Shown piece after piece: positions 8,311 through 15,907 of a stretch of 64,000 bases of DNA (within the stretch, counting starts at the first letter, position 1; the number at the start of each line of letters is the position of its first letter). The stretch is taken from positions 16,801 to 80,800 of the forward strand of contig NZ_JALLIX010000029.1 of assembly GCF_023242365.1 (NCBI RefSeq), written 5' to 3'. The DNA is from Pseudomonas sp. MWU13-2100 (GTDB taxonomy: Bacteria; Pseudomonadota; Gammaproteobacteria; Pseudomonadales; Pseudomonadaceae). The translations under genes and the position numbers were made by a program. The notes under the pieces were generated by a model. The model made no database searches. It was given only the letters and a program-made list of their open reading frames with translations, and was not told the origin of the DNA.

Positions 8311-8874
8311 CGCTTGATGGTGGATGCCAATCAGCAATGGGATCGCCCAACGGCCCAGCGCATGTGTCGCCAGTTTGAAGCGCACAACCTGATCTGGATC
8401 GAAGAGCCGCTGGACTGCTACGACGCCGAAGGCCACGCCGCCCTGGCCCAGCAATTCGATACGCCGATTGCCACCGGTGAAATGCTCACCAGCGTTGCCG
8501 AGCATGCCGAGTTCATCAAGCTGCGTGGCGCTGATTTCCTGATGCCCGACGCACCGCGTGTTGGGGGGATTACCCCTTACTTGAAGGTGGCGGCCATGGC
8601 CGAGCAAGCGGGGCTGATGTTGGCGCCACACTTCGCCATGGAACTGCATGTTCATCTGGCGGCGGCTTACCCGACGGAGCCTTGGGTCGAGCATTTCGAA
8701 TGGCTTGAGCCACTGTTCAACGAGCGTCTGGAAACCCGTGACGGTCGCATGCTCGTGCCCACCCGTCCGGGGCTGGGGCTGGGGCTGACGCTCAGCGAGC
8801 AGGTCAAAGCCTGGACCGCTCAAGTCGCCGAGGTGGGGGGGGCCATAATCCCGTTCGAGGCAGCGCGTGCATGA
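8311..8874 (+). pseudogene. Enolase-superfamily sugar-acid dehydratase, 3' remnant
   Basis: About 187 residues from RLMVDANQQWD onward: the barrel of a mandelate racemase/muconate lactonizing-type enzyme, with metal ligands at D (VDAN), E (IEEPL) and E (ATGEM) and the PHFAMELHVHL base region. It most resembles galactarate/talarate-type dehydratases. The capping domain and the KxK half of the active site are missing because the sequence is fused to the LacI remnant. The barrel frame is clean to its stop, so the deletion is probably recent. No start codon or RBS belongs to it. Confidence 0.85.
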
Positions 8875-8903
8875 CCTCGCCAAAGGTGTCTTTGGCAACG
8901 TTG

Positions 8904-9503
8904 TTATCCAGCTCGCTGGAACCTGATCTGTTTCAGCGACCGATTGATGCGAACACAATCAAAGGTGGTCGGATCAAAGTCGTTGTCCCCGAACCACTCC
9001 AGCACGTTCCCGTGCTCGGGGTGGTCGGCGTCATTCAGGGCCGTCAGGAACTCGTCATAGCCCGGCATGCCGCCGATATTTTCCGGCGGCCGGGCGTTGG
9101 CGCCGTCGATGCAGTAGGGCAGTTGCGGGCAGACGTCAGCAGGGATGATTTTTTCCAGCCTGATCAAGTGCTCCCAGCCATCCCGGAAATCGTAGACATA
9201 ACGGAAAGCCCGGTTCCCTCGCAGGGCGCTGATCAGCGTCTTGCGTTTCTGCGCAATGATCGGAGGCTTCCAGCCGGCGCTGGAATCTGAAACGCCGTAG
9301 CTGTCACCGGCGATTTCAAATTCATGCAGGTGGGTGTCCGTCCAGCCCATCGTCGCCTGAATGACCTGGTGCAGGTTGCCCAAGGTGATGCTTTCGGGGA
9401 CCGCCACCTGGCGCCAGATCGTGGGTGTTATCCACTTCAACTCAATGCGCAGAATCAGCACGCGGTCGCTGTTGGGTGTCGGCAATTGGGCAGTCGGGGT
9501 CAT
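8904..9503 (-). CDS. pRiA4b ORF-3 family protein
   Basis: A 199-residue protein matching the PRiA4_ORF3 family: LRIELKWITPTIWRQVAVPESITLGNLHQVIQ, then MGWTDTHLHEF and the YVYDFRDGWEHLIRLE block, ending with GMPGYDEFL and ...FDPTTFD. The family is common on plasmids and chromosomes and is named after an Agrobacterium plasmid ORF; its function is unknown. It follows the sugar-acid remnant tail-to-tail, with 29 bp between. Soluble, no signal peptide. Confidence 0.88.
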   Translation of the reverse strand: MTPTAQLPTPNSDRVLILRIELKWITPTIWRQVAVPESITLGNLHQVIQATMGWTDTHLHEFEIAGDSYGVSDSSAGWKPPIIAQKRKTLISALRGNRAFRYVYDFRDGWEHLIRLEKIIPADVCPQLPYCIDGANARPPENIGGMPGYDEFLTALNDADHPEHGNVLEWFGDNDFDPTTFDCVRINRSLKQIRFQRAG

Positions 9504-9674
9504 GAGTCAGGCGGCCTCTTGAAGGTCAATGGACAAGGAGCGAGGTCAGGGATCGCTCTGGGCTTCATCGGTCATCCACTTCAAGTGTTCAGTCTCTGGA
9601 GGAGCAGTTGTTGTAGGAACTTGATTGATGGACGCCATACTACCGATGGTAACGACGTTGTTCATTGACGAAAA

Positions 9675-10037
9675 TCAGACCGCAAGGACAAGTTTGGTGT
9701 GAATGGGCCTACAGTAATTGGTTGTATTTAAACGTGGTGGCTGGGTAATAACGTTCAGCCTTGTCGAGTTGTTAGAATTTCGATTTTTTTGAAGTTGCTG
9801 AATGTCAATTGGCTTCTGTATGTATTCATTGAATAGGGAACACCGGCATTTTCTTCGCACCTTCTCCGCAGGGTTGGCGGTGATGGCTATATTGACGCTG
9901 CCATTAAGGCTTTTCAGGATCTTGCAGTGAAACTCGCGTACGCGCTCGTCATCGTCAACGATCAATATGGAAAGCCAGTCGCTCTGCTTGGATTGACTTT
10001 CGGTGGTGGTGGTTTCCTTGGCCTGCTCTGCCTGCAT
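9675..10037 (-). pseudogene. Response-regulator receiver remnant
   Basis: The N-terminal third is a proper receiver start (SILIVDDDERVREFHCKILKSLNG) and a later segment is the closing FNEYIQKPIDIQQLQK with the conserved lysine, but about 45 residues between them are missing, including the strand with the phospho-acceptor aspartate. The tail after that is AT-rich and unlike any output domain. An ATG at 10037 lacks a clear RBS and overlaps the preceding small ORF. I read it as a decayed receiver; a degenerate non-phosphorylated receiver is the alternative. Confidence 0.6.
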
Positions 10038-10132
10038 TGAAAAAAATTAAGCATATCTGCCCCCGAAAACTCAAGGTCGGAGCAACTTTTTTCGACGCGG
10101 GCCAGTAGCTGTTTCATTTGCTCCGCAGTCAT
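9962..10132 (-). CDS. Small hypothetical protein (56 aa) upstream of receiver remnant
   Basis: A short frame starting MTAEQMKQLLARVEKSCSDLEF with a strong GAGGAAGG upstream of the ATG at 10132. The first 30 residues look like a helical, native N-terminus; the rest (RPRKPPPPKVNPSR...) has the character of frame-shadow sequence and overlaps the receiver remnant. It may be the truncated start of a larger signalling protein whose body was deleted. Confidence 0.35.
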   Translation of the reverse strand: MTAEQMKQLLARVEKSCSDLEFSGADMLNFFQCRQSRPRKPPPPKVNPSRATGFPY

Positions 10133-10173
10133 GTTGTCCGCCTTCCTCGCGTATCGAGTGTCGTGTGCGTTTC

Positions 10174-10398
10174 TCAGCTTGATCCTTCGGTACGTGCAAC
10201 CTCGCTGCGCAGCGCATTGGCCAACTCTTCGCAGCATCGGTAATAGGTGCGCTCGGCGATCTTGACGGCTTTGAACCCTTCTTCCAGCGTGTCTTTCGGC
10301 GACTTGCTCAAGGCAGCGACCGTCGTGCGCCATGTTACGCGGGCGTTGTCTGCCTCGGTCAGGTAGGATTTCAAGAGATCCGCGTCAATCATCGTCAT
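10174..10398 (-). CDS. Small hypothetical protein (74 aa)
   Basis: A soluble, helical protein (MIDADLLKSYLTEADNARVTWRTT...ERTYYRCCEELANAL) with no recognised domain. Two start ATGs lie two codons apart; GGAAT lies upstream. It sits at the head of the minus-strand set that ends in the receiver remnant (42-nt gap to the next frame) and may be part of the same broken signalling locus. Confidence 0.55.
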   Translation of the reverse strand: MTMIDADLLKSYLTEADNARVTWRTTVAALSKSPKDTLEEGFKAVKIAERTYYRCCEELANALRSEVARTEGSS

Positions 10399-10628
10399 GG
10401 AGAGCGATTCCTTTATGTGGTTTTTCTACGGCGGTCAGCCGGCGAGCGGGTCCACATTGGGGCTGCCGCCTGCATACTGATGAAAATCATTGTTGTCCAG
10501 GGGGTTGTCTCCGGTTGATCGCGTCTAGCCAATCCAGCGTGCCATCCCTGTCTTTTTCTTCGCTCAGCTTAGGGGGACACGAATGAACTGTCGAATCTTC
10601 GCACGGCTGATCGCCAAGGGCTGGTGTT

Positions 10629-11807
10629 ATGCCTGAAATTCTTCGATCCATTCCGCGCACAGTCTGGGCGCTGGGCTTTGTCAGCCTGTTCATGGATCTT
10701 TCTTCGGAGCTGGTACATGCCCTCTTGCCCGTCTACCTGGTGGGAACGCTGGGCGTCAGTATGCTGGCCGTCGGTATCATCGAGGGGGTGGCGGAGGCTA
10801 CGGCGCTGATCGTGAAAGTCTTTTCCGGGGCGCTCAGCGATTTTATCGGACGCAGAAAGGAACTGCTGATTCTCGGCTACGGCCTCGCGGCCCTGACCAA
10901 ACCGTTGTTCCCACTGGCGGCGTCGGCGCAGTTGGTGTTTACCGCGCGGATCCTCGACCGGATCGGCAAGGGGATACGTGGTGCTCCGCGGGATGCGCTG
11001 GTTGCGGATGTTGCTCCTCCCGCCATCCGTGGTGCCTGTTTCGGGTTGCGCCAGTCGATGGATACCATCGGCGCATTCCTGGGGCCGTTGCTGGCCATTG
11101 TGCTGATGATCGGCCTTGCCGGCGACATTTCCCGGGTGCTCTGGTTTGCAGTGATTCCCGCCGCGGTTGCCCTGGGGCTGCTGGTGTTCGGGGTCAGCGA
11201 ACCCCAGCATGAGGCGGGGAGAAAACCCTTGCGTTCGCCCATACGGCTCCAATCGTTGAGTCGATTTTCCCGCGACTACTGGTGGGTGGTGTCCATCGGT
11301 GCGGCATTTACCCTGGCGCGCTTCAGTGAGGCCTTTCTGGTCCTGCGGGCCCAGCAGGCCGGCTTCAGCGCGACATGGGTGCCGCTGGTGATGGTGGTGA
11401 TGGCCGGTTTCTACATGCTGTCGGCTTATCCGGTGGGCAGATGGTCGGACAGTGTCAGCCGAACGACGCTGCTCGGTGTCGGCCTGGTGTTGTTGATTCT
11501 GGCCGATTTCGCCCTGGCTGAAGTGCAATCGATTTCCGGGTTACTCCTGGGCGTCGCTTTGTGGGGGCTGCACATGGGCTTCAGCCAGGGCATCCTGGCC
11601 ACGCTGGTGGCGGACACTACACCCGCAGACCTGAAGGGCATGGCCTTCGGGGTGTTCAATTTGATCAGCGGGGTTGCCTTGCTAATGGCCAGTGTGATCG
11701 CCGGTTGGTTGTGGCAGGTCCATGGCGCGGCGGCGACGTTCTACGTTGGTGCTGCATTTTCGGCGGCAGCGTTGTGCCTGTTGTTCGCCAGGCGTCGTCG
11801 TGGATAA
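10629..11807 (+). CDS. MFS transporter (12 TM)
   Basis: A 392-residue major-facilitator protein. The loop between helices 2 and 3 reads GALSDFIGRRKELLILGYGL, the MFS motif A. It also has RILDRIGKGIRGAPRDALVAD and a second-half YPVGRWSDSVSRTTLL. The RGAPRDALVAD block is shared by a group of putative drug or metabolite exporters. The ATG at 10629 is preceded by AAGGG. Substrate unknown. The next gene starts 76 bp later on the same strand. Confidence 0.88.
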   Translation: MPEILRSIPRTVWALGFVSLFMDLSSELVHALLPVYLVGTLGVSMLAVGIIEGVAEATALIVKVFSGALSDFIGRRKELLILGYGLAALTKPLFPLAASAQLVFTARILDRIGKGIRGAPRDALVADVAPPAIRGACFGLRQSMDTIGAFLGPLLAIVLMIGLAGDISRVLWFAVIPAAVALGLLVFGVSEPQHEAGRKPLRSPIRLQSLSRFSRDYWWVVSIGAAFTLARFSEAFLVLRAQQAGFSATWVPLVMVVMAGFYMLSAYPVGRWSDSVSRTTLLGVGLVLLILADFALAEVQSISGLLLGVALWGLHMGFSQGILATLVADTTPADLKGMAFGVFNLISGVALLMASVIAGWLWQVHGAAATFYVGAAFSAAALCLLFARRRRG

Positions 11808-11883
11808 ACCCTCTCCGCGCGGGGACACATTGCCGGAGCTCATGGGGCATACTCGGCGCCGCCGAAATGAAAAGGACCAAACC

Positions 11884-12258
11884 ATGTTGTTGAGTAAACG
11901 CGAGCAGGCGCAGATCGAGCGTCGCCTGGTTGCCTGCCTGACCGAGGCCTGCGAGATGGCCAAGGCCCGGATCCCGGGGTTTACCTGGCTGACCCACGAG
12001 GTGGACTTCGCGCACTTTCCCTCCAGCCTGCGGGTGACCTGGGTTTTCGACACCCGGGTCAACCGTGATCAAGCAATGGCCGGCGAGTCCGCTCGAGAGA
12101 TGCTTGAGCTGACCAGCGAAGCCTTGCGCGAGGCGGACGTCGAGCTCAAGCAGGTTGCGGCTCATCTGGCGTTCGACAGCGAGGAGCACTGCCGGCAGGT
12201 GAGCGCCGGTAACTGGCAGCGGCACCTTGCCCGCAGTCCGCGCCCGGAGCGCCACTGA
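11884..12258 (+). CDS. Conserved Pseudomonas hypothetical protein
   Basis: A 124-residue soluble protein beginning MLLSKREQAQIERRLVACLTE with AAAAGGA before the ATG. Contains GFTWLTHEVDF, RVTWVFDT and AFDSEEHCR blocks that I recognise from small Pseudomonas proteins of unknown role, sometimes mislabelled Fis-family regulators; I see no HTH. It is followed 3 nt later by the DUF1289 gene, so the two are co-transcribed. Confidence 0.75.
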   Translation: MLLSKREQAQIERRLVACLTEACEMAKARIPGFTWLTHEVDFAHFPSSLRVTWVFDTRVNRDQAMAGESAREMLELTSEALREADVELKQVAAHLAFDSEEHCRQVSAGNWQRHLARSPRPERH

Positions 12259-12261
12259 ACC

Positions 12262-12444
12262 ATGGCCAAGGACATCGACAATCCCTGTATTTCCGTGTGC
12301 CAGCTCAACAGCGAAATGTGCCTGAGCTGTGGCCGCTCCAAGGAAGAGATCAAACAGTGGAAACGCATGAAGCGCCCGGAAAAAATGGCCGCGGTGCAAC
12401 GTGCGACCCTGCGCCTGAAAAGCCTGCAGAAAAAGAAGCGTTAA
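12262..12444 (+). CDS. DUF1289 protein
   Basis: A 60-residue protein with the DUF1289 cysteine pattern NPCISVCQLNSEMCLSCGRS and the EEIKQWKRM helix, then a lysine-rich tail (SLQKKKR). The four cysteines suggest a small metal site, unproven. The start is 4 nt after the previous stop. Its stop codon overlaps, on the opposite strand, the stop of a short-chain dehydrogenase remnant. Confidence 0.88.
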   Translation: MAKDIDNPCISVCQLNSEMCLSCGRSKEEIKQWKRMKRPEKMAAVQRATLRLKSLQKKKR

Positions 12445-12569
12445 TCCGCGTCAAAGTCCGTGGAGCGGGTCAGCGCTTCCCAGGCGTCGAGCTGCGCGGC
12501 ATCGCTGGCGAGCTTTTCCCGAACCAGGCCGAGTGCGTCACTACCCAGGAGCAGATGAGCCGCCGGCAT
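12441..12569 (-). pseudogene. C-terminal tail of a short-chain dehydrogenase
   Basis: On the minus strand a 42-residue run contains LLLGSDALGLVREKLASDA and AQLDAWEALTRSTDFD, the usual C-terminus of SDR-family oxidoreductases in Pseudomonas. Upstream of it the frame loses all similarity and enters an AT-rich region, so the Rossmann domain has been deleted. A remnant, not a gene. Confidence 0.65.
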
Positions 12570-12909
12570 AAAACTTGCGCAGAAACGACCGGATACTCAT
12601 TTTTTTGGAGTGTGCTCAATGAACGCTGAAAACATATTGTTACGATTTATTTGAGAGTTATTGGGTAAATATTTTCCTGGGCTGTTTGAGTTTGAGTGGT
12701 CGGGGGGGTGTTGCAGGTGAGGTGTGTAATCTTTTCGCTATCCTGCGTGTAAGTTGTGTTGGTTGTGTTTTAAAAAGTCAGTGTATTCAGAGGGTTGCAA
12801 GTGGGGTTTTAAGTTCATTGTTTTAATGTGCGGTGGACATCTTTCTTATTTGAGCTAGGTTAAAAGTTCTCCCTGAGTTGGAGAGATTTCTTTCAAAGGA
12901 GTGAGAAGA
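12570..12909. other. AT- and GT-rich leader region before the LPMO gene
   Basis: About 340 bp with base composition well below the GC content of the surroundings, and a T/G-rich plus strand. No gene is seen; an 11-codon frame at 12619 behind GGAG is the only translatable start. It probably holds the LPMO/chitinase promoter and a long leader. GGA triplets occur near 12834, 12880 and at the ribosome-binding site (AAAGGAG). Confidence 0.5.
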
Positions 12910-13545
12910 ATGAACAAACCGTTGTCGAAACCTGAACTTAAACATGGCCGTGTTGTTTCGCCTGCCAGCCGTGGGTCGGTGGCCGTGGAACTGGGGCTGC
13001 TCGGTACCTGGCAGGTCAATGAAATGGAGGGCGGGAAGAATTTTCCGGCGCTCACCGCCGGGCCGTTCGCCAAACCGTTTGAAACCGATGACCAGAGCGT
13101 CGTCCCACCCGCTGACGGTTATATCCTCAGCGGCGGGAAAAACGATGCGCGTGACTGCATCAACTTCACCGACGAGGAATTGAGCAAGAAGCTCAATCGT
13201 CCTTATGTCTGGCCGCTGTTGAACGTCAATCCGGGGCAGGCCTTTCAGGTGCAGTGGGAGTACACCGCCGCCCACGTCACCCGGGGCTATCGCTGGTTCA
13301 TCACCAAGGATGGCTGGGACCCGAAACAACGCATCAGCCGTGCACAGCTCGAGGCCAGGCCGTTTTACGAGGACTTCTACACCCAGGTGCCTTACTACCA
13401 GCACAGCGATGAGCTGAAGGCCAAGGTGGAGCACGAGGTGAAACTACCGACGGGCAAGCAGGGCCGGCACGTCATTGTCCTGTTGTGGATCGTCGCCAAT
13501 ACCGGCAACGCCTTCTACCAGGCGTTTGACGTGGACTTCAAATGA
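12910..13545 (+). CDS. AA10 lytic polysaccharide monooxygenase without signal peptide
   Basis: A 211-residue chitin-active-type LPMO. The fold marks are HGRVVSPASRG, WEYTAAHVTRGYRWF and the closing HVIVLLWIVANTGNAFYQAFDV; the copper brace would be H12 and H122 with F202 axial. Unlike normal AA10 enzymes, the first histidine is preceded by an 11-residue polar leader (MNKPLSKPELK) and no hydrophobic signal. The start is secure: AAAGGAG lies before the ATG, and an in-frame stop occurs upstream. The His-brace needs the histidine at the mature N-terminus, so either the leader is trimmed after a non-Sec route or the protein acts differently. Followed 49 bp later by chitinase. Confidence 0.9.
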   Translation: MNKPLSKPELKHGRVVSPASRGSVAVELGLLGTWQVNEMEGGKNFPALTAGPFAKPFETDDQSVVPPADGYILSGGKNDARDCINFTDEELSKKLNRPYVWPLLNVNPGQAFQVQWEYTAAHVTRGYRWFITKDGWDPKQRISRAQLEARPFYEDFYTQVPYYQHSDELKAKVEHEVKLPTGKQGRHVIVLLWIVANTGNAFYQAFDVDFK

Positions 13546-13594
13546 CCTCGCCGCTGCTCAATCGCTCTCATGCAAATTTCTAAGGGACTGGAAT

Positions 13595-14644
13595 GTGACC
13601 ACAATCGATTTTTCACTGCTCAAATCCAAGGCCAGCGATGCGGCGTCGGCGATGCCGAGCCTGGCCGGCAAGAAAATCCTCATGGGTTTCTGGCACAACT
13701 GGGCCGCGGGGCCAAGTGATGGCTACCAGGGCGGGAAGTTCGCCAACCTGGCGCTGACGGATGTGCCCACGGAGTACAACGTGGTGGCCGTGGCCTTCAT
13801 GAAAGGCAACGGCATTCCGACGTTCAAGCCGTATAACCTTTCGGATGCGGAGTTCCGCCGCCAGGTCGGTGTCCTCAACGCTCAGGGCCGTGCCGTGCTG
13901 ATTTCGCTGGGGGGCGCCGATGCCCATATCGAGCTGCACAAGGGCTCCGAGCAGCCGCTGGCCAACGAAATCATCCGCCTGGTGGAAACCTATGGTTTCG
14001 ACGGGCTGGATATCGACCTGGAACAGAGTGCCATCGACTATGCCGACAACAAGGCGGTGTTGCCCGCGGCCCTGAAACTGGTGAGGAACCATTACAAGGC
14101 CGAGGGCAAGCACTTCATCATCAGCATGGCGCCCGAGTTTCCTTATCTCACCACCAGCGGCAAGTACGTCGATTACATCACCGCGCTCGACGGCTACTAC
14201 GACTTCATCGCGCCGCAGTATTACAACCAGGGCGGCGACGGGGTCTGGGTGCCGGAAGCCAACGGGGGCAGTGGGGCCTGGATCGCGCAGAACAACGATG
14301 CAATGAAGGAAGATTTCCTCTACTACCTGACCGATAGCCTGGTCACGGGGACGCGGGGCTTTACCCGGATTGCGCCGGACAAGTTCGTCATTGGCCTGCC
14401 GACCAATAACGACGCGGCGGCAACCGGGTATGTGATCGACCCGGCGGCGGTGGTCAATGCGTTCAAGCGGCTGGAGGCCGCCGGCCATTCCATCAAGGGC
14501 CTGATGACCTGGTCCATCAACTGGGACCAGGGGCTGAGCAAGCAACAGGTGCCTTACAACTGGGAGTTCCGCAATCGCTACGCACCGCTGATTCATGGTG
14601 CGCAGGGGGCGGCTGAAGTGCCAGTGGGCAAGCGACTGGCTTGA
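13595..14644 (+). CDS. GH18 chitinase without signal peptide
   Basis: A 349-residue single-domain family-18 glycoside hydrolase. The catalytic DxxDxDxE is FDGLDIDLE with acid E143; other barrel strands are ILMGFWHNWAAG, VLISLGGADAH, FIAPQYYNQ and LMTWSINWD. It cuts beta-1,4-GlcNAc chains. No signal peptide and no chitin-binding domain. The GTG at 13595 is preceded by AAGGGA; the longer frame upstream overlaps the LPMO and is not coding. It forms an operon with the LPMO. P. aeruginosa ChiC is a known GH18 enzyme also released without a classical signal. Confidence 0.9.
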   Translation: MTTIDFSLLKSKASDAASAMPSLAGKKILMGFWHNWAAGPSDGYQGGKFANLALTDVPTEYNVVAVAFMKGNGIPTFKPYNLSDAEFRRQVGVLNAQGRAVLISLGGADAHIELHKGSEQPLANEIIRLVETYGFDGLDIDLEQSAIDYADNKAVLPAALKLVRNHYKAEGKHFIISMAPEFPYLTTSGKYVDYITALDGYYDFIAPQYYNQGGDGVWVPEANGGSGAWIAQNNDAMKEDFLYYLTDSLVTGTRGFTRIAPDKFVIGLPTNNDAAATGYVIDPAAVVNAFKRLEAAGHSIKGLMTWSINWDQGLSKQQVPYNWEFRNRYAPLIHGAQGAAEVPVGKRLA

Positions 14645-14654
14645 GCTGAAAAAC

Positions 14655-14680
14655 AAAACCCGGCCACTACGCCGGGTTTT
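14655..14680 (+). terminator. Rho-independent terminator after chitinase
   Basis: A 10-bp perfect stem (AAAACCCGGC/GCCGGGTTTT) with a 6-nt loop, ending in TTTTGCTTT, lies 10 nt after the chitinase stop. It is also close to the convergent lipoprotein gene and may work both ways. Confidence 0.85.
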
Positions 14681-14697
14681 GCTTTATCTGTGCTGGC

Positions 14698-14907
14698 TTA
14701 GTAGCGCCAATGCCCAGGCACCCAGATCCATTGATTATGCCCCCAGCGATAATGTCCGGCGACCCAGTGATAACCCGGTGCGGGCATGACCGGTACGACT
14801 TCGACAATCGGCGGCGGTCGGCGCGGATGCACGGGCTCGACAATGCAGCCGGCCAGTGAGGCAGCCATCAGGGGGGCGATAAGCGCGGTCTTGAATATTC
14901 GCAACAT
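14698..14907 (-). CDS. Lipoprotein with WxxGxW repeats
   Basis: A 69-residue protein with a lipoprotein signal ending LAGC and two copies of a YHWVAGHYRW / WIWVPGHWRY repeat (YXWGXW family). A proline-rich spacer (HPRRPPP) lies between. The ATG at 14907 has a strong AAGGAG; the longer upstream frame is not needed. It lies just downstream of the ECF sigma operon on the same strand and carries the same repeat as the gene at the operon's head. Probably outer-membrane anchored; function unknown. Confidence 0.82.
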   Translation of the reverse strand: MLRIFKTALIAPLMAASLAGCIVEPVHPRRPPPIVEVVPVMPAPGYHWVAGHYRWGHNQWIWVPGHWRY

Positions 14908-14993
14908 TGCGTAACTCCTTGCGGGGCATTTAGTTGTCGCCTTGTTGGCGGGCTTCAAGCATTAAACGTTGCCACACGCAAAATCCGTCGCGA

Positions 14994-15473
14994 TTACAGG
15001 TTTTTCTGCGGCCCCTTGCCTTTGCCCTGCGCGCGAAAGTACAGCGAGTCGACCAGCTTGCGCCGTTCCTCCTGGGGCAGGGTGCTGGCGAATTCCGCCA
15101 GGGTGTTGTCCACCAGCGAACGGAGTGAGGCATCCGCCTCGCGGGCCTTGCCCAGATCCGCCAGCAAGGCCGGCCGGTCCAGTGTCGGTGCTTCAAGTTG
15201 CTTGATCACATCCTGACGGGCCTGGCGTCCCGCCATGATCAGCGGCTGGCTATCGGCTCGATTGCGTCGCAACAGCTGACGCAGTTCACGTTGTCGTGAC
15301 TCCGGCAGCTGCACCATTGCCTGGCGCAAACCGTGCTGGTTGATGGCCGCCATGGCCGGTTTGGTATTGACCAACCAATGGTACACGCCACCGCCGATGC
15401 CACAGATCAGGAAGACATTGAGCATCAACGACATCAGGAGGAAGTTCTTGAGGGGCTTGGACGGTTGACTCAT
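14994..15473 (-). CDS. Periplasmic metal-sensor-like protein (CnrX/CpxP-type)
   Basis: A 159-residue protein with one N-terminal membrane helix (about 10-32) and a helical periplasmic domain with an LPESRQRELRQLLRRNRAD stretch and conserved TLPQEERRKLVDSL, matching the periplasmic heavy-metal sensor family. It overlaps the preceding gene by 4 nt, so it is translationally coupled to the anti-sigma-like protein. It probably senses an envelope signal and feeds the sigma factor; the specific ligand is unknown. Confidence 0.75.
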   Translation of the reverse strand: MSQPSKPLKNFLLMSLMLNVFLICGIGGGVYHWLVNTKPAMAAINQHGLRQAMVQLPESRQRELRQLLRRNRADSQPLIMAGRQARQDVIKQLEAPTLDRPALLADLGKAREADASLRSLVDNTLAEFASTLPQEERRKLVDSLYFRAQGKGKGPQKNL

Positions 15474-15907
15474 TGCTCGCTTTCCTCGGCGTTTACAGTG
15501 AAGACGATGTCGGCATCGCCCTGGTCGAAGACGCTCGGCAGCGCTTCGGATGCGCCGGGCAGCGGCAGGCTCAAAGAGGCCACCAGTATCCCGGTGGCAA
15601 TACCCGCCAGGCCCACGCCGACAAAGCCGACCCGGGAAAGCCAGTCGGCATAGCGGCTCCAGAACGACTCCGGCCTGTCCGGGATCGCGGAAGCGGCGAT
15701 ACGTCGGGCCAGTGCCGGGTCGGGGGGCGCCAGGTGATAGCTGTCGAGCAGGCTGTCGAGCTGTCTGGCCTGTTGCAGCACCTGGAGCGACGCTGCATCG
15801 TTACGTTCGAGTAACGCCTGGGCGGCGCTGCGCTCGGCGGCCGGCCAGCGTTGCAGGTCAGCGCCGTAAGCGTCGGCCAGGTAGGCAAATCGTTCGGGCG
15901 TCATCAT
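15470..15907 (-). CDS. Membrane-bound anti-sigma-like protein
   Basis: A 145-residue protein with a cytoplasmic helical N-terminus (MMTPERFAYLADAYGADLQRWPAAER), one transmembrane helix near 90-112 (VGFVGVGLAGIATGILV) and a short periplasmic tail. Size, topology and position right after an ECF sigma gene (4-nt overlap) suggest an anti-sigma factor, although no zinc-binding motif is seen. Coupled to the metal-sensor-like gene by another 4-nt overlap. Confidence 0.7.
   Translation of the reverse strand: MMTPERFAYLADAYGADLQRWPAAERSAAQALLERNDAASLQVLQQARQLDSLLDSYHLAPPDPALARRIAASAIPDRPESFWSRYADWLSRVGFVGVGLAGIATGILVASLSLPLPGASEALPSVFDQGDADIVFTVNAEESEQ

Noticed and set aside
8834..8860. Run of eight G as a frameshift hotspot in the dehydratase remnant
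   Set aside because: The frame reads through to its own stop with normal C-terminal residues, and the gene is already dead from the deletion.
13613..14656. 347-codon minus-strand frame opposite the chitinase
   Set aside because: Composition is that of an antisense shadow and the plus strand has the complete GH18 barrel.
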